64,000 nt of DNA from Streptomyces cylindrosporus (GCF_022698165.1 NZ_JALDAY010000016.1:124001-188000); one strand, 5' to 3'. Shown: positions 32,421 through 41,480, numbered from the stretch's first letter. Notes: a model not told the origin generated them from the sequence alone. Numbers and translations are program-made.

Positions 32421-32885
32421 ATGACTGGGGCGAAGACGGCAGTCGAGTGGCTGGCATCGGTAGCTCCCGATCCCGAGGCCTGCCGTTGGGAATGGGAACG
32501 CAATCCCCTGGGGGTCGCGCTGCTGCCCGCGGGCAAGGCCTGGGACGTGCTCATCCTGCCCGCCGACCTCGGCTATCCGACGCTCGACGTGCTCACCCGG
32601 ATCATCGACCAGCCCGGCCCGGTGCTGGTCGACTTCGGGGACGCGCGCATGGGCTTCTTCGTGCCGCCCGGCACGGCGGCCCGCTGGCTAGGCACCGGGA
32701 TCCGTACGGCCGGGGCCGGCACCTGGATCGTCGTGCCGTACCCGGGCCGCTCCACCGGCGGGGTCCGCTGGCTGGTCCCGCCGGACGGCTCGGGCACCCT
32801 CACCGACCCGGCGCTCCTCGAACTGGCCATGCACGAGGCGGCGGCGGGGCTGGCCATAGAGGAGGGGGAGGACGGGAGGTCTTGA
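32421..32885 (+). CDS. conserved streptomycete protein of unknown function
   Basis: 154 aa from ATG at 32421, five bases after the strong GAGGGAGGTC site; the frame is open from 32331 but that part is the hairpin. Compact, no signal peptide or membrane helix. Segments such as GPVLVDFGDARMGFFVPPGT and VRWLVPPDGSGTLTDPALLE recall the N-terminal fold of streptomycete primase/polymerase-like small proteins, but catalytic residues are not evident and I would not assign a function. Its translation seems controlled by the overlapping hairpin. The chitinase promoter region follows within 10 bp. Confidence 0.7.
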   Translation: MTGAKTAVEWLASVAPDPEACRWEWERNPLGVALLPAGKAWDVLILPADLGYPTLDVLTRIIDQPGPVLVDFGDARMGFFVPPGTAARWLGTGIRTAGAGTWIVVPYPGRSTGGVRWLVPPDGSGTLTDPALLELAMHEAAAGLAIEEGEDGRS

Positions 32886-32909
32886 CAACCCGGATTGGTC
32901 TGGACCAAG
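32882..32909 (+). promoter_or_regulatory. chitinase promoter region with DasR-like box
   Basis: TTGACA at 32882-32887 is a -35-like word that overlaps the end of the preceding gene. ATTGGTCTGGACCAAG (32894-32909) matches the DasR-responsive element ACTGGTCTAGACCAGT at 12 of 16 positions, with the TGGTCT-GACCA core intact. Streptomycete chitinase promoters typically carry such sites, so regulation by N-acetylglucosamine through DasR is likely. I cannot place a good -10. Confidence 0.65.
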
Positions 32910-32955
32910 TTGAGTGCGCTCCACCCCTCCAATTCCCCCATGCCCGGAGGTACTT

Positions 32956-34758
32956 GTGGACCGCCCAAGACGCACCAGACCCGTCCTCGCCGCGCTCACG
33001 GCCGTACTCCTGACCGTGCCCGGCATCACCGCGCTCTCGTCGGCCGCCCGTGCGGCCGACGCGGACCTGGCGCGCAACGGAGGCTTCGAGTCCGGCCTCG
33101 ACGGCTGGTCCTGCACAGCCGGTACGACCGTCAACTCACCCCTCCACAGCGGCAGTTCGGCACTCCAGGCGACCCCGGCCGGCAGCGACAACGCACAGTG
33201 CGCGCAGACCGTGACCGTGCAGCCGAACGCGCAGTACACGCTGAGCGGTTACGTCCGCGGCTCCTACGTCTATCTCGGCGCGTCCGGCACCGGCACCACC
33301 GACGTCTCCAGCTGGACCCAGTCCGCCCCCGACTGGCAGAAGCTCACCACGACCTTCACCACCGGTGCCGCCACCACCAAGGTGACCATCTACACCCACG
33401 GCTGGTACGGCACCGGCGCCTACTACGCCGACGACGTCTCCCTGGTCGGCCCGGGCGCCTCCACCGGCCAGCCACCGGCCGCGCCCACCGGCCTCAAGGC
33501 CGGCACCGTCACGTCCTCCTCGGTCGCCCTGTCCTGGAGCGCGGTCACCGGCGCCACGAGCTACGCGATCTACCGCGACGGCACCAAGGTCCAGACGGCG
33601 AGCGGCACTTCGGCCACCGTGAGCGGACTGTCCCCGTCGACGGCGTACAGCTTCCAGGTCACCGCGGTGAACGACGCCGGCGAGTCCGCGAAGTCGGCCG
33701 CGGTGACGGCCACCACGACCGCCGGGTCCACCGGATCGTCGGACCTGCCCACCCACGCCCTGGTCGGCTACCTCCACGCGAGCTTCGCCAACGGCTCCGG
33801 CTACACGCGCCTGGCCGACGTCCCCGACAGCTGGGACGTCATCGACCTGGCCTTCGGCGAGCCGACCTCCACCACCTCGGGGGACATCCGCTTCAACCGC
33901 TGCCCGGTGTCGGAGTGCCCGAACGTCGAGTCGGACGCCGACTTCAAGGCGGCGGTCAAGGCCAAGCAGGCGGCCGGCAAGAAGGTGCTGATCTCCATCG
34001 GCGGCGCCAATGGCCAGGTCCAGCTGACCACGACCGCGGCCCGGGACACCTTCGTGTCGTCGGTCTCGTCCATCATCGACACCTACGGCCTGGACGGCCT
34101 GGACATCGACTTCGAGGGCCACTCGCTCTCCCTGAACGCCGACGACACGGACTTCAAGAACCCGAAGACCCCGGTGATCGTGAACCTGATCTCGGCGCTG
34201 AAGACCCTGAAGGCGAAGTACGGCACGAAATTCGTGCTCTCCATGGCCCCGGAGACGTTCTTCGTACAGATGGGCTACCAGTACTACGGCACCGGCAAGT
34301 GGGGCGGCCAGGACCCGCGCTGCGGCGCCTACCTCCCGGTGATCTACGCCCTCCGCGACGACCTGACCCTGCTCCACGTCCAGGACTACAACTCGGGCCC
34401 GATCATGGGCCTCGACAACCAGTACCACTCCATGGGCGGCGCCGACTTCCACATCGCCATGACCGACATGCTGCTCACCGGCTTCCCGGTCGCGGGCGAC
34501 GCGAACAACGTCTTCCCGCCCCTGCGCCCGGACCAGGTGGCGATCGGCATGCCGGCGTCGACGAACGCGGGGAACGGTTACGTGGCCCCCGCGGAGGTGG
34601 TGAAGACCCTCGACTGCCTGACGAAGAAGTCGAACTGCGGCTCGTACGGCACCCATGGCACCTGGCCCGCCCTGCGCGGCCTGATGACCTGGTCGGTCAA
34701 CTGGGACCGCTACTCGAACTGGGAGTTCCAGCGGACGTTCGACGGCTACTTCGGCTGA
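32956..34758 (+). CDS. secreted GH18 chitinase with CBM and Fn3 modules
   Basis: 600 aa from GTG at 32956, five bases after CCGGAGG; an in-frame GTG at 32914 lacks such a site. Order: signal peptide (ending AARAAD), a galactose-binding-like CBM at about 35-170 (LARNGGFESGLDGWSC, YYADDVSLVGP), a fibronectin-III module at about 175-260 (APTGLKAGTVTSSSVALSW), then the GH18 barrel with the catalytic DxxDxDxE motif DGLDIDFE at residues 380-387, E387 being the proton donor. It hydrolyses chitin outside the cell. A perfect hairpin terminator follows. Confidence 0.92.
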   Translation: MDRPRRTRPVLAALTAVLLTVPGITALSSAARAADADLARNGGFESGLDGWSCTAGTTVNSPLHSGSSALQATPAGSDNAQCAQTVTVQPNAQYTLSGYVRGSYVYLGASGTGTTDVSSWTQSAPDWQKLTTTFTTGAATTKVTIYTHGWYGTGAYYADDVSLVGPGASTGQPPAAPTGLKAGTVTSSSVALSWSAVTGATSYAIYRDGTKVQTASGTSATVSGLSPSTAYSFQVTAVNDAGESAKSAAVTATTTAGSTGSSDLPTHALVGYLHASFANGSGYTRLADVPDSWDVIDLAFGEPTSTTSGDIRFNRCPVSECPNVESDADFKAAVKAKQAAGKKVLISIGGANGQVQLTTTAARDTFVSSVSSIIDTYGLDGLDIDFEGHSLSLNADDTDFKNPKTPVIVNLISALKTLKAKYGTKFVLSMAPETFFVQMGYQYYGTGKWGGQDPRCGAYLPVIYALRDDLTLLHVQDYNSGPIMGLDNQYHSMGGADFHIAMTDMLLTGFPVAGDANNVFPPLRPDQVAIGMPASTNAGNGYVAPAEVVKTLDCLTKKSNCGSYGTHGTWPALRGLMTWSVNWDRYSNWEFQRTFDGYFG

Positions 34759-34763
34759 GGCGC

Positions 34764-34805
34764 TGAATGTGATGCCCGACGGAAAGGTGTCGGGCATCAC
34801 ATTCA
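34764..34805. terminator. bidirectional hairpin terminator
   Basis: TGAATGTGATGCCCGAC (34764-34780) and its exact reverse complement (34789-34805) form a 17-bp stem with an 8-nt loop, between the convergent chitinase and DUF262 genes. AT-rich sequence follows on the right. It can serve both strands. Confidence 0.85.
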
Positions 34806-34807
34806 AA

Positions 34808-36592
34808 TTATCGGCTGAATCTTTTTGCTGCAGACAATGCTTCCGCAGTCGTCATTTTCCGCAGCCCATCTCCGTCGCGGACATAGTATTCGCCTTCAAA
34901 CCCGGAGAGATCTCGCTGTGCCGGTATCCTCGCCACCACGTAGGAGCGCCCAGAATAAGAGATCGTATCTATGTTCGCGAGAATGTCACCCTTCAAGGGA
35001 TCATCCAATGCGGACGACTGTATAGCCTGAATGATATGACGCACGTAGGATGCCATGTCGATGCCCAGAACGAGGCATTCTCGATCAATGCCGAACAATA
35101 CTTGCCGAGCCAGCGGTACGGGCGTTATTGAGTCGAGTTCGGAAATTCGTTTAGCGGCGGCTTCATTATCGGCCACTCCGAAAATGACATAGCCGTCTGC
35201 CTCTGGCCCCGTGTTGGCTATGGCCGACATCAATTTGGGTAGCTTCCTGAGGAGATCCCTGTTGATCGTACGCCTCTTGTCGAGTGAGACGATTCCCTGT
35301 TTGAACTCATATCTGGCGCTTTCGATGGGGGCTCGTCTGATCAGGTTTGGAAATTCTATCTCCATTGCCGGACCGTGAGTCAACGCGCCCCTGGGCGACT
35401 CGGTGAAGTATTTATCGATGAGGCCTCGCACAATATCTATGTTCGCTTGGCGCTGCGCCTCAGTCGTGGTGTTCCTGCTGGGCGTTAACTTACCGGTCAC
35501 CCTATATATCGCGGCGAAAGCGCCGTGGGGATCAGTGAGCTGCTTTTCTCTTCGGATCATCAGATCGAAGAAGGCCATAAACACCGCGTAGAAAGGCGTC
35601 TTTGCCGAGGACCACCCACTCGTGCTGACGTGAGAGCGGAACGCTCCCACCACATCAGGTTTCGTGGAGTCCACCATTGTTTTCATGGCTCCGAGCACGA
35701 CCTTGACGTCATCGGCCAACTTTTCCGTGCCGTACGCGGCAAGGTCTGCAGCCAATGATTTACTCTCCGCAGCCTCCAGGTCGAAATACTTGTCCAGGAC
35801 GTCGGAGCTGACGCTGAAGGTATTTCCGCGTACTGCTGAAATGCAGATGTCGGCCAGCAGTTGCTCGTCCTCGCTCTGCTGGAGCTGCTTTGTGCTCAAC
35901 ACTCCAAGACTGCACCAGAAAGTCTCTTCCGCGGCGATCCCGTAGCCCAGCCGCTCGCGAGCGGAGTCGATAGATACGACAGGCATCTTCGTGAGAGGGA
36001 GTACGTCCGGCGATCCATCGTACCGAAATTCTGAGGCTAGGCGCCTCAGTAGCCGGACGAATTCGCTCACAACTCCGGCTTGCCTTTTTTCTTGCGCGCT
36101 CAACTGGCGCCCACCCGAGTTAATGCGCCGAAACACTTCAGTCACTTGTGTTTCTTCGCTGGAGCTGAAGATGGTCACCGCAAGTTGATAATCCAGGAGG
36201 TCTGCGCATTGAGATGCCGTTATCAAATCCGGCTTATTGGGCTCTCGCGTGAAGGCGCCCGATTCCGATAACTGGCGAGCTCTCGAAAATTCGGCCAGAT
36301 CGAAGAATCTGGGCGTTCCGTTCTCAGTGGTAAGTCCGTATCGCTGCTCAATGAATCCAAACACGGCGTCAAGGCGTTGCATCCCATCAATTATTTCGTA
36401 GTTTTGATCGGATGTCTCCGCCAAGAGGAATAGTGGGATCGGGAATCCACGCAGAATGCTGTCGATGAGGTGGGCTTTCTCGTCGACGCCCCATACCAGC
36501 TTTCTCTGATAGTTTCGGTTAACTGTGAGCTTTTCGCTGCGGTAAAGGTTGTACGCTTCTTGGATCGACATTCCGCGCGGGGTGATTGACAT
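34808..36592 (-). CDS. DUF262 (ParB-like) and AlbA_2 domain protein, candidate defence factor
   Basis: 594 aa. The N-terminal DUF262 domain has YQRKLVWGVDEKAHLIDSIL, then IDGMQRLDAVFGF (D69-G-M-Q-R73, the ParB/DGQQR motif with M for the first Q) and VFRRINSGGRQLSAQEKRQ. The C-terminal part (about 425-590) matches the AlbA_2/Schlafen-type domain: YEFKQG (E429), PKLMSAIANTGPEADGYVIF, GVADN, and a late EGEYYVRDGDG. DUF262 proteins include GmrSD- and SspE-type nucleases/NTPases directed at modified phage DNA. Base composition is about 52% G+C in lines I counted, far below its neighbours, and it has TTA codons at residues 108 and 369. A lone acquired gene; a defence role is inferred. Confidence 0.8.
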   Translation of the reverse strand: MSITPRGMSIQEAYNLYRSEKLTVNRNYQRKLVWGVDEKAHLIDSILRGFPIPLFLLAETSDQNYEIIDGMQRLDAVFGFIEQRYGLTTENGTPRFFDLAEFSRARQLSESGAFTREPNKPDLITASQCADLLDYQLAVTIFSSSEETQVTEVFRRINSGGRQLSAQEKRQAGVVSEFVRLLRRLASEFRYDGSPDVLPLTKMPVVSIDSARERLGYGIAAEETFWCSLGVLSTKQLQQSEDEQLLADICISAVRGNTFSVSSDVLDKYFDLEAAESKSLAADLAAYGTEKLADDVKVVLGAMKTMVDSTKPDVVGAFRSHVSTSGWSSAKTPFYAVFMAFFDLMIRREKQLTDPHGAFAAIYRVTGKLTPSRNTTTEAQRQANIDIVRGLIDKYFTESPRGALTHGPAMEIEFPNLIRRAPIESARYEFKQGIVSLDKRRTINRDLLRKLPKLMSAIANTGPEADGYVIFGVADNEAAAKRISELDSITPVPLARQVLFGIDRECLVLGIDMASYVRHIIQAIQSSALDDPLKGDILANIDTISYSGRSYVVARIPAQRDLSGFEGEYYVRDGDGLRKMTTAEALSAAKRFSR

Positions 36593-36690
36593 GATTCCTC
36601 ATGATCGCATGTATTGAGGGGGCTAGGCCGATCATGGTCGCGCGCTGTTAACCGGTGCGCAGTCGGAGGGTTGATTCTTTTGGGTAATGC
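36593..36690. other. AT-richer flank of the DUF262 gene
   Basis: 98 bp between the DUF262 start and the PAP2 stop, AT-richer like the DUF262 gene. GAGGAAT before the minus-strand ATG is its ribosome-binding site. I see no flanking direct repeat or att-like sequence by eye. Confidence 0.5.
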
Positions 36691-37542
36691 CTAGTTAGGG
36701 TGTTGATTTGCGTTCGATCGTGATCGGTTGCGTGATTCGCGGAGAAGCAGCCACAGCGAGCACAGCAGCACCGTGCACAGGCACCAGCTGGCCACCACGT
36801 CGAGCGGCCAGTGGTAGCCGCGTCGTACGAGACCGAAGCCCACGGCGAGGTTGACGACGGCGCAGGCGATCACCAGCTCACGCCGGGCGTAGGCGCTGCT
36901 CAGCCAGGGGAGGAGGAGCAGGGTCGCCGCGCCGTACGCGATCGAGGCCGTCGCGGTGTGGCCGGAGGGGTAGTAGCCGGTGCCCGGCGGCACGGCCGGG
37001 GTGCCCGGGCGGTCGACCAGCACCTTGAGCGGCACGATCAGCGCCGGGACCAGCGCCATCAGGACGGCGGCCGCGAGCGGCGGCAGCCACCAGCGCGGCG
37101 TCCCGGCGCCACGGCCGCGCCAGGCGACGTACACGAGGACGACGGCGAGCACCGGGACCGCGACTTGGACGTTGCCGAGGTCGGCGAGGAGTTCGGAGAA
37201 GCGGTCCGGGTGGACGAGGGCCCGGCTGACCCGCTCGTCCACGCGCAGAAGCAGGCCGTCGGAGACGACCTGCCAGGTGATCAGCGCGAAGAGGAGGGCG
37301 GGAAGCCCGAGAAGGAGGAAGGAGGCCGGCCGCCCCGGAACAGGGGGGGTAGTTCCGAGGCGGCCGATCAGATCGGATCGACGCCCGTCCCGGGGGGTTT
37401 GGGGCGGGCGACTGTCCGATCGGTGAGGAGATCCGGAGCCGGAAGCTCCGTGTGTGTGCGCGAGGGCACGACCAGGTCGTAGCTGGGGAGGCCACGGCCT
37501 GAGATCGCCCACAGTCCCCTGTGGGCGGGGTGTATCTCTCAT
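36691..37542 (-). CDS. PAP2 family phosphatase, membrane protein
   Basis: 283 aa. After a 70-residue basic, Pro/Arg-rich start come about six transmembrane helices. The three PAP2 motifs are visible: KVLVDRPGTP (motif 1), YYPSGHTATAS (motif 2, catalytic His) and RRGYHWPLDVVASW (motif 3). It probably dephosphorylates a lipid phosphate such as undecaprenyl pyrophosphate or phosphatidic acid at the membrane. The ATG has no ribosome-binding site but TAGGTT lies 8 nt upstream, compatible with a leaderless message; a shorter protein is possible. The last codons become AT-richer toward the adjoining DUF262 gene. Confidence 0.82.
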   Translation of the reverse strand: MRDTPRPQGTVGDLRPWPPQLRPGRALAHTHGASGSGSPHRSDSRPPQTPRDGRRSDLIGRLGTTPPVPGRPASFLLLGLPALLFALITWQVVSDGLLLRVDERVSRALVHPDRFSELLADLGNVQVAVPVLAVVLVYVAWRGRGAGTPRWWLPPLAAAVLMALVPALIVPLKVLVDRPGTPAVPPGTGYYPSGHTATASIAYGAATLLLLPWLSSAYARRELVIACAVVNLAVGFGLVRRGYHWPLDVVASWCLCTVLLCSLWLLLRESRNRSRSNANQHPN

Positions 37543-37743
37543 CTGGGTAGAACCTACGGCAGGGGGTGGCCGGAAAACAGGCGGAATCGCGTCCCGTCAT
37601 GCACCTCGCACACGTTCTTCACACGGCCTGACGCCGACCGCCCCAGCCCCGGAATCGCGGCGCTCGCGAGGGCTGGGACGGGTGGGGCGCAGGAGGTCGG
37701 CACCCTGTGCGTGAGCTGCGGATTCCGTGTGGTTCCGGGTGGC

Positions 37744-39078
37744 TCAGATCCGTGCGAAGGCCTGCTCGATGATGTCGAGGCCCTCGTTGAGCAGGTCGTC
37801 GCCGATGACCAGCGGGGGCAGGAAGCGGAGGACGTTGCCGTAGGTGCCACAGGTCAGGACCAGCAGGCCCTCCTGGTGGCAGGCCTTGGCCAGCGCCGCG
37901 GTGGCCTCCGGGTTCGGCTCCTTGGTCGCCCGGTCCTTGACGAGCTCGATCGCGATCATCGCGCCGCGCCCGCGCACATCGCCGATGATGTCGAACTTCT
38001 CGGCCATGGCGGTGAGGCGGCCCTTCATGGTGGCCTCGATCGCCTTCGCCTTCCCGTTGAGGTCGAGCTCCTTCATGGTCTCGATGGCGCCGAGCGCACC
38101 GGCGCAGGCGACCGGGTTGCCGCCGTAGGTGCCGCCGAGGCCGCCGGCGTGGGCGGCGTCCATGATCTCGGCGCGCCCGGTGACGGCGGCGAGGGGCAGA
38201 CCGCCGGCGATGCCCTTGGCGGTGGTGATGAGGTCCGGGACGATCCCCTCGTCCTCACAGGCGAACCACTGCCCGGTCCGGCAGAAGCCACTCTGGATCT
38301 CGTCGGCGACGAAGACGATCCCGTTGTCGGCGGCGAACTTCCGGACGGCCGGCAGGAAGCCCTTGGCGGGCTCGATGAAGCCGCCCTCGCCGAGCACCGG
38401 CTCGATGATGATCGCGGCGACGTTATCCGGGCCGACCTGCTTGGTGATCTGGTCGATGGCCTGCGCGGCGGCCTCCGGGCCGGCGTTCTCCGGGCCGGTG
38501 GGCCAGCGGTAGCCGTAGGCGACGGGGACGCGGTAGACCTCGGGCGCGAAGGGCCCGAAGCCGTGCTTGTACGGCATGTTCTTCGCCGTCAGTGCCATGG
38601 TGAGGTTGGTCCGCCCGTGGTACCCGTGGTCGAAGACGACGACGGCCTGCCGCTTGGTGTAGGCACGCGCGATCTTGACGGCGTTCTCGACGGCCTCGGC
38701 GCCGGAGTTGAACAGCGCGGACTTCTTGGCGTGGTCACCGGGGGTCAGCTCGGCCAGCGCCTCCGCGACCTCCACGTACCCCTCGTACGGGGTGACCATG
38801 AAACAGGTGTGGGTGAAGTCGGCGAGCTGGGCGCTCGCGCGGCGTACGACGGCCTCGGCGGAGGCGCCGACGCTGGTCACGGCGATACCGGAACCGAAGT
38901 CGATCAGACGGTTCCCGTCGACGTCCTCGATGATCCCGCCGCCCGCGCGCGCGGTGAACACGGGCAGCACGGAGCCCACGCCCTGCGCGACCGCGGCGGT
39001 ACGGCGGGCCTGCAGCTCCTGCGACTTCGGACCGGGGATGGCGGTGACGACGCGGCGCTCCTGCGGAATTGCGCTCAT
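37744..39078 (-). CDS. gabT: 4-aminobutyrate aminotransferase
   Basis: 444 aa, class III aminotransferase. Hallmarks: FGSGIAVTSVGASAEAVVRR, LFNSGAEAVENAVKIAR, VFDHGYHGRTNLTMALT, VFVADEIQSGFCRTGQWFAC and the PLP lysine in TTAKGIAGGLPLAAV (K288). It transfers the amino group of GABA to 2-oxoglutarate, giving succinic semialdehyde. It continues the pathway begun by the polyamine genes at 25109-32290, and the aldehyde dehydrogenase at 43493 could take the product to succinate. AGGAG precedes the ATG. Confidence 0.9.
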   Translation of the reverse strand: MSAIPQERRVVTAIPGPKSQELQARRTAAVAQGVGSVLPVFTARAGGGIIEDVDGNRLIDFGSGIAVTSVGASAEAVVRRASAQLADFTHTCFMVTPYEGYVEVAEALAELTPGDHAKKSALFNSGAEAVENAVKIARAYTKRQAVVVFDHGYHGRTNLTMALTAKNMPYKHGFGPFAPEVYRVPVAYGYRWPTGPENAGPEAAAQAIDQITKQVGPDNVAAIIIEPVLGEGGFIEPAKGFLPAVRKFAADNGIVFVADEIQSGFCRTGQWFACEDEGIVPDLITTAKGIAGGLPLAAVTGRAEIMDAAHAGGLGGTYGGNPVACAGALGAIETMKELDLNGKAKAIEATMKGRLTAMAEKFDIIGDVRGRGAMIAIELVKDRATKEPNPEATAALAKACHQEGLLVLTCGTYGNVLRFLPPLVIGDDLLNEGLDIIEQAFARI

Positions 39079-39283
39079 GCGGGGCTCCTGGGGGTGTTGC
39101 GGGCTTACGGACGGCCGGGCTGGAGAGCCGGAGGGCCGGAGAACCGTTTACGGCCTCTTGTCTTCTTTTCTCGCAGGCTAGGACGGGGAGAGGGGGGTGG
39201 GCATGCTCCATGTGGGCGTTGTCGCGGATTCGGGTTGTCCGCGGTGGACATGGCGCCCATCGCGATGCGCGGCCACGTAAGCG

Positions 39284-39312
39284 GTGAACTCCCCATGCCG
39301 GGGCGTTAGATT
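39284..39312 (+). promoter_or_regulatory. possible promoter of a leaderless ATPase gene
   Basis: TAGATT at 39307-39312 is a good -10 word, 8 nt before the ATG at 39321, so transcription would begin at the start codon. GTGAAC (39284-39289), 17 bp upstream, is a weak -35. No ribosome-binding site precedes the ATG, which agrees with a leaderless message. Confidence 0.4.
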
Positions 39313-39320
39313 GACCGCTG

Positions 39321-41480
39321 ATGGTGGACGGAACGGCTGGTCAAGGGGCGAGGGCGATGGACAGCGACGGGACGCGGGACACGCGGGGTACGCATGCGAA
39401 CCCCGTGCCACGTCCGGCGGGGCCCCCGGAGGTGCCGGCGATGCCGGTCAGGCCGCCCGCGGCGCCGGGGGTGCCGCCGCGGCCGGACGGGTCGGGGTTC
39501 CTGGCGTGGCTGCGGGCGCCGCGGCCGGAGGCGCTGCCGGGGGTGTGGCGGTTCGGGTACCGGCCGCGGCCGGAGCAGGAGCCGGAGCTCATTCCGGCCC
39601 GGCAGCTGATCGGCGGCGCGGTGATCGCGTTCCTCGTCGGCTGGCTGATCTGGTCGCTGTTGTGGAACGGCTACCTCGGCGGCTGGTGGCTGCTCCCGCT
39701 CTACGCGATGATCCCGGACTCCTGGGCCCAGCCGCACAGCTTCGCGTCGGTCGTGGTCGTCTACGCCTACTACGTGCTGATCGCCCTGGTCATCATGATC
39801 GGCGTCGGCAGGCTCGGCCGCTGGTCCGAGATCTGGCGTCGATACGGCCCGCCCGCCTGGCGTCAGGTCAAGCCGCGCGCCGAGCGTCCGCCCGCCCCCG
39901 ACCAGGACCCCGCCGAGTGGCCGCAGCTGCGTGCCGCCGGAGCCGTCGACGCCGCCGAGCGGCTGGCGGCCGAGGCCCGGGCCGGGCTGATGCGGGACGT
40001 CGACCTGGCTCGGATCGCCCGCGCCTGGCAGGGCGTGCGCAGTGGCCGGCACAGCCTCGCCGCGTTCACCGGCGCCGTACTCAAGGACGGAGCCGCCGCC
40101 TGTCTGCATCCGTCCGGCGAGCGCGACCTCCCGGCCCGGCTGGCCCGGCACGACCTGCTCACCGGCCAGGTGCGGCTCGGCACGACCGCCGACGACCCCC
40201 GCAATCCGTACGTGTACCGGGGCGCCGGCCTCGGCCTCGGCCCCGACCTGCTCGGCACCTCCCTGCTGGCGGTCGGCCCGGCCGGCTCCGGCAAGACCGG
40301 CACGGTCGTCCGGCCGCTCGCCGAGTCCCTGTGCCTGCACGCGCTCGCCGGACGCGCCGCCGTGGTCGTGGTCGGCGCGGCGGGCGCCGGGCTCGGACCG
40401 ATCGACGCGTACGACGTCGTCGTACGGATCGGGAATCCGGAATCCGTCTACGACCTGGACCTGTACGGCGGCACGGCCGACCCCGACGAGGCGGCGGCCG
40501 TGCTCGCCGAGGCGCTGGTCGGGGACCTCGCCGATCCGCACCCGGGCAGCGACAGCCGGCGGTCGACGACCGTGCTGGCGCAGCTTCTCGGGCCCTTCCG
40601 GGCGGTCCACGGGCGTTTCCCCTCCGTGCCGGAGCTGCGGCAGCTGCTGGACGGGGCACCCGGGCCGCTGGCGGAGCTGCGGGCGGCGCTGGAGGGCTCC
40701 GGGCAGGAGTCGTTGCTGCGCGAACTGGACGCCCGGCAGCGGCAGTCGGGGCACCCGGGTGACGTGGCGGCGGTGCTCGCGGACCGCGTGGCCCTGCTCG
40801 ACCGGCCCGCCTTCGCCGGGTTCTTCGACACCTCCGGGCAGTCGAAGCCCTTCTCGCTCAAGGCGCTGGATCATCCCGTCCGCGTCCGGATCGACCTGCC
40901 CGAGCGCGGGCACGCCGATGCCTCGCGGATGCTTGCGCGGCTGGTGTTGGCGCAGTTCACGGCGAGTGTGGCGGTGCGGGAGGACCGGTCGCTGTTCGCC
41001 TGTCTGGTGCTGGACGACGCGACCGGGGTCGTGACTCCGGAGGCCGTACGGGGGATTCAGCGGTTGCGGTCGGCGAACGCCGGGGCCGTGCTGACCCTGA
41101 GGACGCTCGACGATGTGCCCCGGCCGCTGCGCGGGCCCCTGCTCGGGGCCACCGGATGCCGGATGGCGCTGTCGGGACTCACCCCCTGGGACGGGCAGGA
41201 CTTCGCCGAGGTATGGGGCAAGGAGTGGACCGAGGCGCGGGACGTCACCGACCGGCAGATCATCGCCGAGACCCCGGCCGGCAAGGCCGTACACATGCTG
41301 CGACGGGTGATCACCGGCAAGGCGCCCACCGCGCGCGCCGTGACCGTGCGCCAGGTGGAACGGGAGCGGTGGTCGGCATCGGAGCTTGCGCACGGCGTCC
41401 CGCCGGGCCACGCCGTGCTGTCCCTGACCAGTGTGAAGGGGGAGCACGCTCCGCCGCTGCTGGTGGATCTGCGGGCATAG
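39321..41480 (+). CDS. membrane-anchored TraD/TraG-like ATP-binding protein
   Basis: 719 aa. A Pro/Gly-rich cytoplasmic head (to about 85), two transmembrane helices (LIGGAVIAFLVGWLIWSLLW and VVVVYAYYVLIALVIMIGVG), then a large ATPase part with Walker A VGPAGSGKTGTVV and Walker B-like LFACLVLDDATGV. This is the layout of conjugative coupling proteins and the chromosomal DUF-type ATPases of streptomycetes. No relaxase or other transfer gene is near. The start is supported by a leaderless promoter; an ATG at 39357 is an alternative. Its position between gabT and the PucR gene looks functionally unrelated. Confidence 0.78.
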   Translation: MVDGTAGQGARAMDSDGTRDTRGTHANPVPRPAGPPEVPAMPVRPPAAPGVPPRPDGSGFLAWLRAPRPEALPGVWRFGYRPRPEQEPELIPARQLIGGAVIAFLVGWLIWSLLWNGYLGGWWLLPLYAMIPDSWAQPHSFASVVVVYAYYVLIALVIMIGVGRLGRWSEIWRRYGPPAWRQVKPRAERPPAPDQDPAEWPQLRAAGAVDAAERLAAEARAGLMRDVDLARIARAWQGVRSGRHSLAAFTGAVLKDGAAACLHPSGERDLPARLARHDLLTGQVRLGTTADDPRNPYVYRGAGLGLGPDLLGTSLLAVGPAGSGKTGTVVRPLAESLCLHALAGRAAVVVVGAAGAGLGPIDAYDVVVRIGNPESVYDLDLYGGTADPDEAAAVLAEALVGDLADPHPGSDSRRSTTVLAQLLGPFRAVHGRFPSVPELRQLLDGAPGPLAELRAALEGSGQESLLRELDARQRQSGHPGDVAAVLADRVALLDRPAFAGFFDTSGQSKPFSLKALDHPVRVRIDLPERGHADASRMLARLVLAQFTASVAVREDRSLFACLVLDDATGVVTPEAVRGIQRLRSANAGAVLTLRTLDDVPRPLRGPLLGATGCRMALSGLTPWDGQDFAEVWGKEWTEARDVTDRQIIAETPAGKAVHMLRRVITGKAPTARAVTVRQVERERWSASELAHGVPPGHAVLSLTSVKGEHAPPLLVDLRA

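Noticed and set aside
36593..36690. An attachment site flanking the DUF262 gene.
   Set aside because: No direct repeat was found at the two ends by eye, and no integrase or tRNA gene is near.
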